Shown here piece after piece: positions 26,608-42,793 of a DNA stretch of 64,000 bases. The translations under genes were made by a program, and so were the position numbers. Within the stretch, counting starts at the first letter, position 1. The number at the start of each line of letters is the position of its first letter. Location of the stretch: assembly GCF_901709675.1 (NCBI RefSeq), contig NC_051093.1:7493553-7557552 (forward strand). The letters are read 5' to 3'. Source of the stretch: Syngnathus acus (lineage: Eukaryota > Chordata > Actinopteri > Syngnathiformes > Syngnathidae). The notes beneath the pieces were generated by a model that was not told the origin of the DNA, did no database searches, and worked only from the letters and a program-made list of their open reading frames with translations.

Positions 26608-27445
26608 GTAAGACGGCTAAATGCTGAAGTACCAGGAGAGCATCAAGAGGAATCTATGCCCAGAAATAATGAAATAAGAGGGACCAAAGACTTAGAACCC
26701 AGATGAATACATGCAGTGAGAGACAAAAAAAGCCAAACAAAAAATGATATCAAATGAGAATGACCAAGAAAGACAAAGAGCTAAAGTGTCTCACTGCATC
26801 TAAGAGTGGATGAGCATATCAATGGAGTTCTGGAAAGTGTTTTGTAAAAGTCTCTTTTCAAATCTTTTTGACTCCAATCCACCAAGACGTTTTTGGTTCA
26901 CATCCTGGCAAAATTAACACATATTAACAGAAGAAGAAAAAAACAATCTTGTCAGAATTCCGTCTCAATGGAACAAATATTTTTTGCGCAATTGCAATTT
27001 TATCTTTCCATCACCTTTATCCTCAAACAGCTATGTTTACCCAAGCTGTTGTGGTACAGCATCTGCAAGTGAGACTTTTGAAGTTGCCTTACATAGTGAC
27101 GTGTTAGCCGTCCATATCATATTCTTGATGCCAAACTGCTAAGGAATTAACGACACATTTTACAACCCACTGTGATGTGAGCCTTTTAATGTGGAAACGA
27201 CCATATACCAATGCCACGTTGAAGTGAGAACATTTTTACTTTTTGATACAACCATCATCTGTTGGGTACTTATATCCCCAGTGATTCAGTGTTCTAGTGG
27301 ATTCAACAAAGCATTTAATTTAAAAAAAAAAATATTCTGCTCTCTTCTGCATCCATGGTACCTGCTTTCAGCACTTCACTCAGATGCGGGTGGCATTTTG
27401 CCACAGACACCAGTGTTGTGTTTCTTTAAGTAAAAAGGACAAAAC

Positions 27446-30400
27446 ATGCAGAATTTTTCTAATAGCCCCACCCCCCATTCTCTCCCGCCGGGCTTTAGCA
27501 TGAGGGGTGGAGGTGGACCTCTATATCCCCCACAAACTGCAGACCCCCAGGTCTCCCCAAGGATGACAGAAGATTATGCAGCGATGCAACAGCAGAGCCT
27601 ACATCGAGGCCATCCGCACTCCAATCAAGCCAGCCCCATGCTTGCTTACAATGCTCGAAACAGAGGCATTGTAGAACCGCCGCCCACACAGGGTAACCTT
27701 CACAGCAGCAGTAACAACCCTTACAGGAAGGAGACAATGGATTATTATTTTTCGTTGGCCGGGAAGGACAAAGCCCGAAGAGGTCTGGTCTACGGAGCAG
27801 GATTCGCTTACCCTAATCTTGATGGACACATACCTCCCCAGTACAGACATTCTGGCGCTGGATCTGTATTATCATCTGGGATCATGTCACAGTATTCAGT
27901 CGATTATGGGCCCGGCACTGGGTCAGGTGGAGGATCTGGAGCATTCTCTCCTCATCAATACAACATGAGCCAGAACGCTGCAATGCAGGCCATGCCAGCT
28001 TCTCTGAGCCGCCAACATGGACAAACGTTCTCTCCAGTCCACCATGGACTGCAGCATCGGAGTTACCCAAGCTCTGGGCATAGACTGACCCCTCAATACC
28101 CACAGTACTCCCCGCAGGCTGGTGCGTCCACGGGGTCATCGGGAATGTACAGCCCCCCTCCGCAGAGATATGTCGATGGGACTGCCAACACTACTTTTGA
28201 TCCCAAAGTCAACAGTTCTCACAGTGTCAACTCAAGTGCAAACTCTGCCTCTGGTGATAACAATACGGGGCCAGTGGAGAGTGTTCACCAGCGGTACCAT
28301 GCATCAAACTACGCTGGGTATATTTCACAGATGCAAACACTTCACAAGGAAGGCACACTGCAGCATTGTAACACACAGCACAATTTAGGTGTGGGCTATG
28401 ACAACCCTGTGAAGACGCAACACCAAGGCCCAACTCCTGGCTCAGTATACGGTAAACATCACCAAGGCTCTACCCCGAGTATGCCACCTTCAACATCTCA
28501 AGAAATAGCCAAATCCCCACTGCATTCTCAACAAAGTCAGATGAACCAAAACCTCAGTCCAATTTCAAACCCGTCCCCAGCTGCCTCAGCAGTACACTCC
28601 CCCAGCTGTAGCTCCACTCCTTCCCCTTTGATGGGTGTTTCCGAAACCTACGTCAACCCCTCTGGTCCTTCCCACCCTTCGTCTACTGTCCATACCAGCA
28701 GTCATGGTCATCGATTAATACGGGCTGCGTCACAGTTAAGTCCAACGCCCAACTCAAACAGTAGCATCAGTAGTTGTGGTAGCAGTGGCGCTCACAAAGC
28801 TCATAGCATCAGTACTGTTGGAGTAAACAGTGTCCCGCCAACAAGCTGCAACAAAACCGTTCTTGGTTCAGTGCCCCGAGAGGAAAGCCCATCTGTTTAT
28901 TCATCACCGCCTGTTGGGAAAATGCACGATACAGGACTAAATAGTCTAAACGCCTTGAGCTCCCAGGTAGCTAATTTACCAAACACCATTCAACACATGC
29001 TTCGGACTGACAATGTGCTGTCACAGAAGAAGGGCAAAGACGGTGGACCGGTGCAACAAGCAACACACAGTGTTCCCCCATTGCAACCAAGGAGTAGAAA
29101 TGCAAGTGCAGCGTCAAGTACCGGCACAGTTAAAGATGGATCTGTTCTCGGAATTGCTGAAACTGCTGCTTTAGAAACTGTTGCCAATGAAGACTCTTCC
29201 TATCTGTCAGCTGAGACCAAGATAGAGCAAGAGGATCATTTAATAGAGGGCTCACATACAAGAGTGAGGCGGATGAGTGGTGCAAGCAGTGGATCGGAAC
29301 CCATTTTTTATCATCCCCCTCACAGTCAAACCCAGCCACCACCTGGAAAAGCATTAAATGCTAAAACATTGATTTGTAAGTCATCACCAAAAGAAATGGT
29401 CTCAAAAGGAAACGCTCGCACCGCTTCTACATTAGCATCAGATGCTGACCCAAATTCACATTCAAAATCTCCTATTCCCTCATCCACCTCTTGTATTATT
29501 CCTCCCGCCCAACCAAACCGTGTCTCACATCCCAGTTTATTAAATAGTAACTCAAAAGGTGGCCATAAAAAGAGCGTCGAAATAAAAAATGAACAGATCA
29601 AAATCGAACACGAAGACGGGGTTGAGAAAATGGAAAAAGGTAATAGCCAAATGGTTCGAGATGGAGAAATCAGCACAAAGCATGGACAGGACAAAGAAAA
29701 TTTGCTGCACACCGCTTCTACGGCGCATGACGAGAATGAACAAAAACCCGCGTCTGAGGAGCAGCTAAGCGTTGGTGTGATTGTTTCAGCCCGTTCAGAG
29801 GGAAGTCAGATTGAAAAAAGCAAGCAACCTCAAGACACCTGTTTGAAGGAGAAACAATCCTATTTGAAAGAATCAATGAATAATAATGGAGAGGAAGGTA
29901 CTGACTTAAGTCGATACTCCACCCAGCATCCAAAATCAAATACTGAACAGGCCCACAATCTCAACCAGTTTGGATCTCACAAGTATGGTTTTGTAGAGTC
30001 AACATATGGCTCTGATTTGTCAATGATGAAGAAAGGAAGGACTGGTCCAGCAAGTGTAATGGAATCAAGTTCCAGAAACTATCAACAATCGCACTCTGCT
30101 TATAGTACTGAGCATTCAAAAGAATCAAGTTCTCTAATGGAGGCATTCGGGAAGAAAGGCCAAGCATCGAAAGGTCAAGAGGACATTTCTCAAATCCAAC
30201 AATTCCCTAGTCTCTTACAAGAGGTTCTTCAGGGCTATAATTTAGATCGACGTTACGGAAGACCAGAACAGGCATTTCCTGCACATCTCCAAGTTCAACA
30301 ACAGTTTCAAACGAGATACCCATACGCTATGACAGAAAACACCAGGATGATGGAAGGTGGAGCCACTGACAATTTGTCCCTAATGGGCACTAGTGGAAAG

Positions 30401-33400
30401 CCCCAACATCCGAATCATCGACTTGGAAGTAAAAGCAATTTTGCAGCAGGTCTTCAATCTTCAATTAAGACGGATGTTTCCAATCCCAAGATACTGCAAA
30501 ATACTACAAAAAAAGAAATGGATTTGTCTGAAGATCATTTACCACGAGACTCTGACGCACAGCCAAGCCAACCAAAACATATCAATTTAGCTGACTATTC
30601 TCTTCCACAAAGAAAAACATTACCCAATATGTCTGCTTCATCTTCTGCCGTACAAGAGCTCCTTTTGCAAGAACCCGAGCCGCTCAAAGGGTGTACCGGT
30701 CAAGCGGATTCTCAGAAATCAGAACGTCGCTCCGTCATCTGCGATGTGTCACCAAATAGACGGGGCACACCAGAGAGGGACAGGGAAAGTAGCAGGGAGC
30801 GAGAGAAAAACCAGAGTGCAGCCTCTGTGATTCAGCAGCCATTTTCCTCTCCAGCATCAGCCACTGACCTGAGTAAAAAGGACATTTTAGAGAAAAAAGT
30901 GTTAAAGATTGAAACGGCACCCAAAGAGATTGGTCCCAATCCCGATTGTCACGGCAGTAGTGGAACAAATGAGAGCGATATGGAATATTCTTCCAAATAT
31001 GCGCATTCATCCATTGTGCTTAATTCTGACCCTTACAGGCACCTGCCGCCCCATTCTCTGAGCACAAATCCTTTAGCATCACCATCAAGACATCAGTCAT
31101 ATCTTCACGGTGTGGATTTAGCAACAAGCAACCCCAACAATTTCCCAGGTTATCGCTTCGGAGATGCAAGAGAAAGCAATATACCTCGTGGCCACTCTCA
31201 TTTTCCTTCTCATCATCCATACCATCATTTATCACCCCAGGCTCAAACTACAAACAAGCTTCAAATGTATCCTCATCCTCGTGGGCCTTTCCAGCATCCA
31301 CATGAACTAAACGACTGGGTGAAAGCAATGAATAGATCCGCTAAGGACATGATGATGTTGCCCGTTTCTTCCCCAGGACGACATAAAGTCAGTCAATCGG
31401 AGCACAGGCAGATGATGGTCCCTCAAGCAGACATTCATAGTGATCAACATGCAACCAAAACATTGCTACATCAACAAAGCGGGTTTTATGACATGAAAAT
31501 GTGGGAGTCCACACCCCCAGGCAGAGATGCTGTTAGAATGACTGAAACGGATTCCTGCTACAGGACACAGGGACTTCCTCCACCATCATCTGTTCCTGCA
31601 GGTTCACAAGGCACTCCTTCGAAGGCTCCAGCAGAGCTTGAGGAAACTAAACGACCCTGCCTTCCTCCTCCGTGCAACTCATCCAAACCTCAAACTGACC
31701 TAAGTTCTCCTCAACCACAGGTGCAGCGCCAAACTAAATCTGGAGGTCCTGGAGAGACAAATCCTCTCATATTGAGAAGGAGAGTGCGTTCTTTTATCTC
31801 TCCCATTCCTGCCAAAAGGTTACTGCAGGATGCATCTCAACAGAGAGCTGCCACCAATTCAAACGCTGCTGGGGCGCACTCGGAATCAAACCATCGCAAT
31901 GATGACGAATCCTCCTCTTCGGATATGCCGCGCCTCTCTTCCCCTTTGCCTGGTGAGAATACCTTTCCTAAATCTCTTTCTCCATCAAGTGGAATTACAA
32001 AAGCCTTGCCTCCAAAGAAAGGACGTGGTTTGAAACTAGAGGCGATCGTTCAGAAAATATCACCAAGTGTTTCAAAGCCTGCTGGCCATGTTGATGATGG
32101 AACAAATCATTACCCGGGCTTTACAAATGCAACGATCCCAGCGTTTAGTGACCCACAGGACCAAGACATGATCAATTTTCCAAGAGTTGCAGGAGGAGAT
32201 GATGGTTATATTGAAGACACTCACTCACTAAATGACATGATGCCCTTCAGAGGTGTAGATGAGACTGGCCCGTTGCCACTGTCTGGCTACACATGCAATC
32301 CGCAAACACAAACTCATAAACAAAAAGACTTTGACTTTGGCTTAGGAGCTGCTGTGGTGTCAGCGTCCGGTGACAAGGAGGACTTTGCACTGCTCGGACC
32401 GTTACCCCCTCCTCCACCACTTCCACGTCCAGTCCAGGGTTCTCCGCCTCCGTCTTCATCTGCCCTGTCAGACATTCAACATTTCACCAATACTTACCAG
32501 CAGCTTGAGACAAGAAGAGGAGAACAATCTGCTGCAAACCTTCTTCGACAGAAACTTCAAGAATCTGGCATGGGATTTGATGATTACGCCGGCAGTGATT
32601 ACTATAGCGCTACCTCGCCCCATCATAGCCAGTCTCAAGGACATGTTCTGAGCAGACACCAGATGTCCTCTCCTCGGCCAAATCTGTCGACACAAGATTG
32701 TAAGACTCCAGACAGCGCTGTGCCTAAAGGCTATTTTCCATCTGGCAAAAAGAAGGGCAGACCTGTTGGAAGTGTCAATAAACAGAAACGTGTCCAAAGC
32801 CAAGGCCAACCACAGGTCCAGTCTCAAGCCCAGACCATGAATCAGAATTCTCAGCCGCCACCAACTCCCGTTCCAGATGCCCTTACAATACCTGACACAG
32901 TTCAAACCACAACCAGCACAGCCACCTCCATCTTGGAAAACAAAAGCACTCCTCCTCTGATGCCACCCATTTTAACACAGGAAATAAAAGTGGATGTCGA
33001 CAGCGAGCCAATTCAACCTGAGATCGAAGTCAAACCCGTGAGACGGCGGCGCAAAGGTATGAAAGATGAAGACGTCTCACCGGAAAGAAGAGGACGTCAA
33101 AGAATGAGAAGAGGAGGGCCGCCGTCATCACAATCAGCCGCTAGAGATAACCCAGAAACGCCGCTAGGGGCAAAAGGCTCTAACAGCATAAATCGAGGAT
33201 TCCCGGATCCAAATCTCAAAGGCCTGTTTGTTCCACACATTCATGTGGAGAACAAAATACCAGAGATCGGGTCAGTCTGCACGATCGTAAACGCCGAGGA
33301 TGACAAATCGAAAGGAGAGCGTAGTGCGATCGGAGGGAAAACAGGTGGAAGTGCAACTGATTCTCTACCAACCTCAACTCTTTACTCACAGTTATCAAAA

Positions 33401-35135
33401 AGAGAATCGGAAGCGAGGGAGACGGACCAGGTGGAAACCACGCTTCAGTCAGGAAAAGCACTTCCGTCATCTGGCTATGTTGTTTCTGGACCTGCTGTTA
33501 CAGAATCCAAACACTCCGGCCGCCAGCTTTGCTGTCTCTGTCAAAAATGGGCCAACTACAAACACCTCGGAGATCTTTACGGTCCCTACTATCCCGCCGA
33601 ATATGCCGCAAAGCTCCCCAAAAACCAGCCCCAGCTTAGACAATGTCATACGACCGCAACCAAAACTGGACCAAATCCACAAATTGTCTCAAATGCTTTA
33701 GATACTTTGCAGAACTTACAAAGACATGTTCCGTTGCCCAGACCTGTGGCTACAACTAACTGCACCGTAAACTTGGATTCCAATCTTGCATCTCTTTGCG
33801 CCACATTAAGACCTCCTCCCTTATCTTTTAGAGAAGATCTGATTGGCGAGTCTAGTACCCTTACCTCTTCCTACACTGCCAATAAAACCCCGTCTTTATC
33901 CTGGGACCTGAACTTTGATATCATACCGATTCCAGAACTTAAAAGAGAGCCAGACTTTGACACGGAGCAGCAGCAGTTCCCCATACAGCCACCAGAGCAA
34001 CCGGCGGAGGAAGCCCAACAACGACCACAACACCGAAAGCTAACCTCGCATCCACGTTTCAAACGGAGGCACAAATCCAGTGAGGACTCCCCCAGAATGG
34101 TGCCATCCAACAGTAAGGCTTCACTCCCCTTCCAACCTCCGCCGCCAGCTTTGGACTCCTTGGGACCATTGGCACAACTCGCCCAGTTGCCTCAGATGCC
34201 TATGGACCCAGAAGAGTTGTGGGTTCATGAGGCGTGCATCGTGTGGACCAGTGGAGTATACCTTGTCAATGGGAGACTTTACGGCCTGCAGGAGGCGCTC
34301 GATGGTGCCAGGGAAACAGTAAGTACTGTAAACACGTGATCTGTTTAAATTTGTTTATCGCCGCAGTTTCTAAGAAAGCTGCTTCGTGGTCGCTGCTCAT
34401 GAACATTCCTGCTTTTGTGTCTCAGAGCTGTTCATACTGCGAGATGATCGGCTCCACCCTGGGTTGCTACAGTAAAGGCTGTATACGTCGTTATCATTAT
34501 ATTTGTGCCATTGAAACAGGTGAGCAAAAGGCTAAAAAAAACGGACTCGGCAAAAATAAATCAAATTAATTAATCATGTTCAGAATAGTTATAGTAATTT
34601 TGTTCAAGGTTATTTTTGCTAAACCTGGCACAACTGGTATTCTTAAAAGATTAATTCAACATGTTTTGTCTTCATATTTTTTTCTTCTCCCTTCCAGATT
34701 GTTCCCTCAATGAAGATAACTTCTCACTGCGGTGTCCGAAGCACAAGGTAAAACAGCGAAAGGCAATTTTAATATTAAATGAAATTTCATATCTGTTTCA
34801 GATGAGTGCTGTGGATTATGAAGAATATTTTATGTCTGGATGTTTCTATTTTTTAGATCTATCAAGATATAGTATTTTTCCTTTAAAATATATTGACATG
34901 TTCTCATGTTTTCTCTATTTATAAAATGCGGTTTAAATAGAAAATACAATCATGTAAAATATAAGAACTTGCTCTGACTTTTAGCTTTTTGGTTGAGAGA
35001 GAGGAAGACAAGCTAGTCAACATTATTTCATACGTTTACTTATTGAACTTTTTCGTCAACTGTTCCCACCCTCAGGTTACCCAGAACCTCCGGCCCGTCA
35101 AGTCAGTGTACCTGGAGCAGTCTGAGAGAGGGTGA
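27446..35135 (+). CDS. tcf20: Transcription factor 20 (TCF20/SPBP), nuclear chromatin co-regulator
   Basis: Nuclear, nucleosome-binding transcriptional co-regulator, paralogue of RAI1. Exons: 27446-34318 (one giant exon, 2291 codons), 34426-34519, 34698-34747, 35076-35135; 2358 aa in total, longer than the roughly 1960 aa of human TCF20. The start MQNF parallels human MQSF. Conserved blocks in order: [20 protein letters not shown] (about residue 370), [25 protein letters not shown] (about 925), [26 protein letters not shown] (about 1450), [14 protein letters not shown] (about 1525), and an AT-hook-like [15 protein letters not shown] (about 1768-1782). A C-terminal ePHD/ADD-type zinc finger starts at CCLCQKW (about 2029), continues at WVHEACIVW, and runs through the small exons ([27 protein letters not shown]). 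The tail ends EQSERG, as in human. The final stop overlaps a splice-donor-like sequence, so an alternative C-terminus is possible. Confidence 0.95.
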
Positions 35136-38040
35136 GACTTATTCAGCATGGAATCTGTAAGTCGTCCTCAACATCATGTTGTTCGACAACTTGCTCAAAG
35201 GAATCCTTTATTATTGGTCTCATTTGTCATTATGTCATCATTTTGCCATTCAGGATCATTATTTCATTTGTCAGTTATATTTTATCTTTTTTTTTTTTTT
35301 TTTACCTCCTAGTAGCGATTTGATTATTATGGTCTCAAGGTTGCTCTTCCAGGTGGGAAGCTATGAATAGCTGTTGCCAAGGCAGCCAGCATCTTGTCGC
35401 TTCCTTATTCTTATCTGGAGCCATAACTACTTGGGCACATTTATTTATTTTTTTATATCATCACCTCCCTTTGAAATACTAATCCCAGTTCCAATGAATG
35501 ATTACAATTTGTAAGTCCTTTTTTAAATCTATACCAGTATTTAATTGAATGCGCCACGATGTTCAAACTGACAGATTTGTTTAAATTTTTTGTGTGTTTG
35601 TTTGCAAATATTCACTCATTTTGAATTTGATACCTGCAACCCATTCCAGAAAAAAAAAAAAAATGGCACAGGGGTATGTTTGCCAGCGACATACACCACC
35701 GTTCCGGATTTTCATCGAAATTGTGGTTTGCAACAAAATGCATAATTCTGTGATATTTGTACAGCAATGTTTTTTCTTCTTGTGTTCAGGTTTGGACAAG
35801 AGTCAGCTAAGAGTTGAGACTTGTTGTGATAAACGACTTGCACAAGGCCAAGCAACAAAAGGGAATGTACAATTTCAACGTGAATCAGCATCATTTCCAT
35901 TCAAGACTTTAAAGAAAAGCCGCTATTATTGCTTTTTTACTTGAAAGACAAAAAAAACACGCAGCGTAGACGAACAAAGCGGAAGGAGAAAAACTTTTCA
36001 AAAGAAAACACTAACGGAGGTCAAAGTGGAATGGATTGACAGCGGAACAAATGAACTTTTCAGTCGAGAACAAAAGAAGCAAATTTCTTCTCTGGGCTTA
36101 CTTTGATTTCCTTACCAAACCCTGTAAGTGTTAAATCCTTGTTTATCATCACATTTTTTTTGTCTGGGATTTTTTTGGGATCGATTTAAGGAAGCCTGTT
36201 GGGAGAAAACAGGGTGTCAAACTAAGAAAAGACAAATTGGGATTTTCTCTTGCAAATACTATTTTATCTCATGGTATCAAGATGAAGAATTCATAGTTTA
36301 GCCCTCATTCTTATTTTTGTATCCTCAACAGTATTTACCCATGATGATGAAATGGATGTATCTCACTTAATATTCAGTCAGAACGTTAATTGGCTGCTTT
36401 TTCCCCCCCTTCTTTCTTTCATTCCCGGAGAGGAAGGAGCCAAATTGATGTCCTGGAATGTCAGGGTCGAGTTTGCCACAAAGACATTTATTGCCTTGGA
36501 GAACGGACATTTGTTGCCTTTCAATGTAGTGTAAGTGTGTGTGTGCGCGTGTGTGTGTGTGCGTGTGTGTGTGCATGAGAAAGAGAAAGTGCTATACCAT
36601 TCTGGTCCTTTTTGAAAAGTGTTCTTATTTTTCATCATGAGCTTTTTACGGTACAGCAAGTATTCCTGAAAAATCAGATGGACACAGTCTTATTTTTGGG
36701 AATGTTCCTAATGTGCACGGAGAAGGTTAAACGAAGGACCAATGTCCAGGCCATGTGGAGCGGGACTAAGATGAAGGACATTGAGCACTTGTCCGGAGTT
36801 GGGGAACTGTGTGCTGGACGCTTATATAGGAATTGGGAATTAAACAACATGAGGATCTGATGGAAAGCTTGTGATTGGCCAGTTGGCTGCACGGGCCAAT
36901 GGGGACCAAGCAAGTAGTTTTGCAGCGGTAGCACAGCAGGAGATTGAGAATCCATTCAAAAGACGCAATCGCCATCCGATTTTAAACTGTAAGTCGTACA
37001 TGGTGTTGTCCTGATCATTTTTTATTGTTATTCTTGTTTAAAAAAAAAAAAAAAAAAGCTAAAAGATGGCAGTCACACTATCAGAACCATGTATCACAAA
37101 AAAATTGTCCATATGTATATGAATTATGAATACACTTAAATGCTTCAACTATGCTCTTTTTCCTGGAATATGTTTTATTCTATTCTAGGGAATATCCATG
37201 CACAATTGTTATTTTTAAATATTTTGAAAGGGGTGCGAGAATCTCCGAATGTTCTGAGCTTCTGTTTCCGTGCCAGTGTTATATTTAGCCCAACAATGCT
37301 CGCAAGTATTTGTGAATGCAACTTCCCCATAAGTTTGTTCCATTTTTCAGAACCAAACGAGTTGTCAGTGATTCAACAGCGCCTCTGCAAAGTCACCGCT
37401 GAGTAGTTTACGCCATTTTGCTTCTATTGCTTCAAAATGCAATGAATCAACTGGCAATTCTGCACACAATTCTAAAGGATTTAACCAATAAATAGATGAT
37501 GCCACCCCTTGTGAAATTAGCTGTTTCTATTTATTTTCCTTTTATGTTGATTTCAGTGTTTATCATCTCGCAAAAGATTCCACGCCCAGGTATTAGCATT
37601 TTATTTCCATACGTAACGTATTCGGTAAGGGGCATGAAGTGCACTATGTTTTTTTTAACCTGTACTCTATTTTTATTTTTTTCCTGTAAAGCCACCTAGT
37701 CACTGTTTTACTCTGAGTATGAATTTTCTATCCTCTGCTTTTCAACCCAAATATTTAGGGTGGAATGAGTGCAGGAATCCATTGGGGCTCAGAAAACATG
37801 ATGGCAGTGAAAAGCAATGTTCATATAATTCTCTTTTTGCCATGTTTTCATCACGTCAAGGTCATGCTAAAGTTCATATCAAAACAGGGGAAGGAGACCA
37901 CACATGGGTCAGGCGGCGGTGATGATGAATTGGAGTGAAAATGAATGGAATAGCCAAAATGAAAACAGATGGAAAAGAGTTGTCTGTTTTGGATTAATAT
38001 GGATTAAAGAAGACGAGTGTGTGTGTGTGTGAGTCTGAAC
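35136..38040 (+). other. tcf20 3'UTR / downstream exon region
   Basis: No protein-coding exon supported. A good acceptor (TTCTTGTGTTCAG, ending 35789) may start a 3'UTR exon, with another at 35352. AATAAA occurs at 37487-37492. A GT microsatellite lies at 36535-36573. Open frames of 60-116 codons here have no recognisable features. Confidence 0.5.
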
Positions 38041-38138
38041 GCAGGCCTCGTCATTTGGCACTCCTCCTCACTATGTGATGAGCGAAGACTGAAAGTGGAG
38101 CGGCGATGAGAAACTAACCCGTAGAGACGCTGCAGACG
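38041..38138 (+). other. gsg1: gsg1 5'UTR exon (inferred)
   Basis: Ends in a consensus donor (GCAGACG|GTGAGTG) about 520 bp before the acceptor of the first coding exon (CACACAG, ending 38658). The 5' limit is approximate. Confidence 0.45.
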
Positions 38139-38660
38139 GTGAGTGCATTTTTTTCTTATTTTTAATTGAATGTTTTTATTCATATATGTTATGTCAAATT
38201 AAACCTGGTGGAGAATTGGATATTTTCTCTCCAACTAATTACCAGATGTTTGCTATTTTTCCGTCAAGGTTTTCCCATATCATCCAAGACTTGAAATTAT
38301 TTCTATATTTTTGTTAAACGTAGCATCGTGTATAATTTGTGGCACACCAAACTCAACCCACATCCCAAATTTGACCTTACTTTTGCACTTTTTGTAATAA
38401 CACAGAAGGGAACGTATTGATGCTTTTGGAAAAAATTCTGTAACAATGATTTATAACTACACTGCGTAGCTTTAGATCATTTAAATTCATTTAACATAAT
38501 GCAAAAATATCTGCAACCATCCATAGACAGGCTAAGAAATAACATCTGTGTGTGGTAAGCCTTTTAAGCAACTGAACACAAAAGGTGGAGCAACACATAT
38601 AGACAGACAACAAACCTCAGGCATATATTCCTTCTGGTAAAAGTGTTTCTTCACACAGGT

Positions 38661-40870
<2,210 letters not shown>

Positions 40871-42098
40871 ACTCTTATGGTACAGTTCATTCGGCCGGAT
40901 GTGAACAGTTCTAGAACTCAGGTGGGAATCAAGTCTGGTTCCAAATTGGATGTTTTTGCTCCATGCTGTTTTGATGAGTACACCAAAGTTTTATTCCTGC
41001 GAAAACCTTTTCTGTGATGTCATTTGCCTTTTTTTTTTTTTTTTTACCATGCAAAGAAGAATAACCAGGTGGGAAATGGACTTAACAAGCCTATTAACCG
41101 ATTCATAACAGAGAAAAAAAACATAGCTCTGAAAGCATTTATTATGCACTTGGGTGAAATGGAAGTACTTTTAATGACAGGATATAACCAGCCAAAGCCC
41201 AAGGATGGAAAGGATAATGATCTATTAGAACAAAACCCACAAATTACAAGCATTGGTCGGGAATCTCTTTTTATTATCGTAAAAATAATCATCCATGATG
41301 ACAAACAACAAAACAGAACAGCATTAGATATACAAAGCATAACAGGAAACATATTTACATTTAATTATGTAAAGGCAGTGTCAATTCCTAAGTCAGCAAT
41401 ATGACATTTAGAAGGTGAAAATTATTCTTACCATAGTAAAATTTATCATTTAAAAAAAAAATTCCGAAAGCATTCAATTCAAAAGATCATTTAGAACGGA
41501 CTTATATAACTGAAAGATTTGTATCTTTGAACATATGACTGTTAAACTCTTTCTAATATTAAATAATTTCTAAACAAGCACACATCATTGTTTACTGGAA
41601 AATATATTGGCATCAAGTCATCCTTAAATCTACCAACATGTCATTTTGGACCGATGCCATCGTCATAGGGCAGCACCAGAATGAATTTTAGTAACACTTA
41701 TCACAAAGAAAGCTCATATAAAATATATGAATTTAACTTGATAAACTTACAATAAAATAATGGGGGGAAAAAACCTTAAAAAATTATAGACGCACCCCCT
41801 TTTTTTTTTTTTAAATCCACTTCTATCCATATTTAAAATTACGTACATTTTAACTGTTAAATCCTTTTTTTGTTACAGAAATTGATGCTGGCTCTTACTT
41901 TCTTTTTGCATCATATGCACATTTGTGGAAGTAATATTCCACAGCAATACAACTTAAATTGGTTGTGCCTCTATTCTCCTGCCATTGTGGAATGTTGCAA
42001 TCTGCTATTGCTCAGTAACTAAAGATCAGGTTTTTTGCTAAAACAATCAATCCACCCTAACCATTTTGGTTGGATGGGTTTTGTTTCTGGTGTTCTTC
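40871..42098. other. Convergent 3' region of gsg1 (+) and the EMP gene (-)
   Basis: A/T-rich DNA between two tail-to-tail stop codons, probably both 3'UTRs. Plus-strand AATAAA lies at 41751-41756. The 126-codon open frame at 41024-41404 starts in a T-run and shows no protein-like features. Confidence 0.6.
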
Positions 42099-42760
42099 TC
42101 ATGCTGTCTTCTTGCGTAGCACAAAATAAGTGATGGCGGAGATAAACGTGAGCGCAAAGGCGATCCATGCTAGGATATAGCAGTGACCATAAGAACCGAT
42201 ACTCTCATCCAGATGGAAACGATCTGTGTAGATGGAGGCGGCGATCATGATGCAGAGACCTGAGAAGGAGGCGGAATTATTTGTTTTTTGTTCTCGCACG
42301 ACAAAGAAAGTACTATCCGAGAACAAACTTACAGGCAAGGATTTGGAAAACGCCAGAGATGGTGAACCTCTGTCCTTTGTTCAAAGTGAAGAGCTGAGCT
42401 GCAAAGACGAAGATTCCCAGGATGGAGAATATACAGGCTAGCACTGAGGTAGCTTGCACTGCCTGGAGATAGTCTGTAGGGGGAGTCAGAAAAAGCAATA
42501 CCTGTTCAAATGTGCAATCTAATGCTTTGGTCTTGAAAAAAATATGTATGGCTTAAAAATTAAAAATATCTGTCGAATGACTAACGCGTGGCAAATGTTT
42601 GACGCAGGCCAAAGTTGAATTCATTTGACTAAATGCAAGGCCAATGAGGTTAAAATATTTGACGCTGCTGATTTGCACACTCGGGCTGAGCCAGGACTTT
42701 TAGAATTGGAAAGTAGCGTGTGTGTGCCGAAGAACAGGTTTCCCCTCTAGCTAATGCTGA

Positions 42761-42793
<33 letters not shown>

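Noticed and set aside
27495-34322. Open frames antisense or shifted within the giant tcf20 exon
   Set aside because: Shadows of the real 2291-codon exon.
41024-41404. 126-codon plus-strand open frame after gsg1
   Set aside because: Starts in a T-run in the convergent 3'UTR region, A/T-driven, no features.
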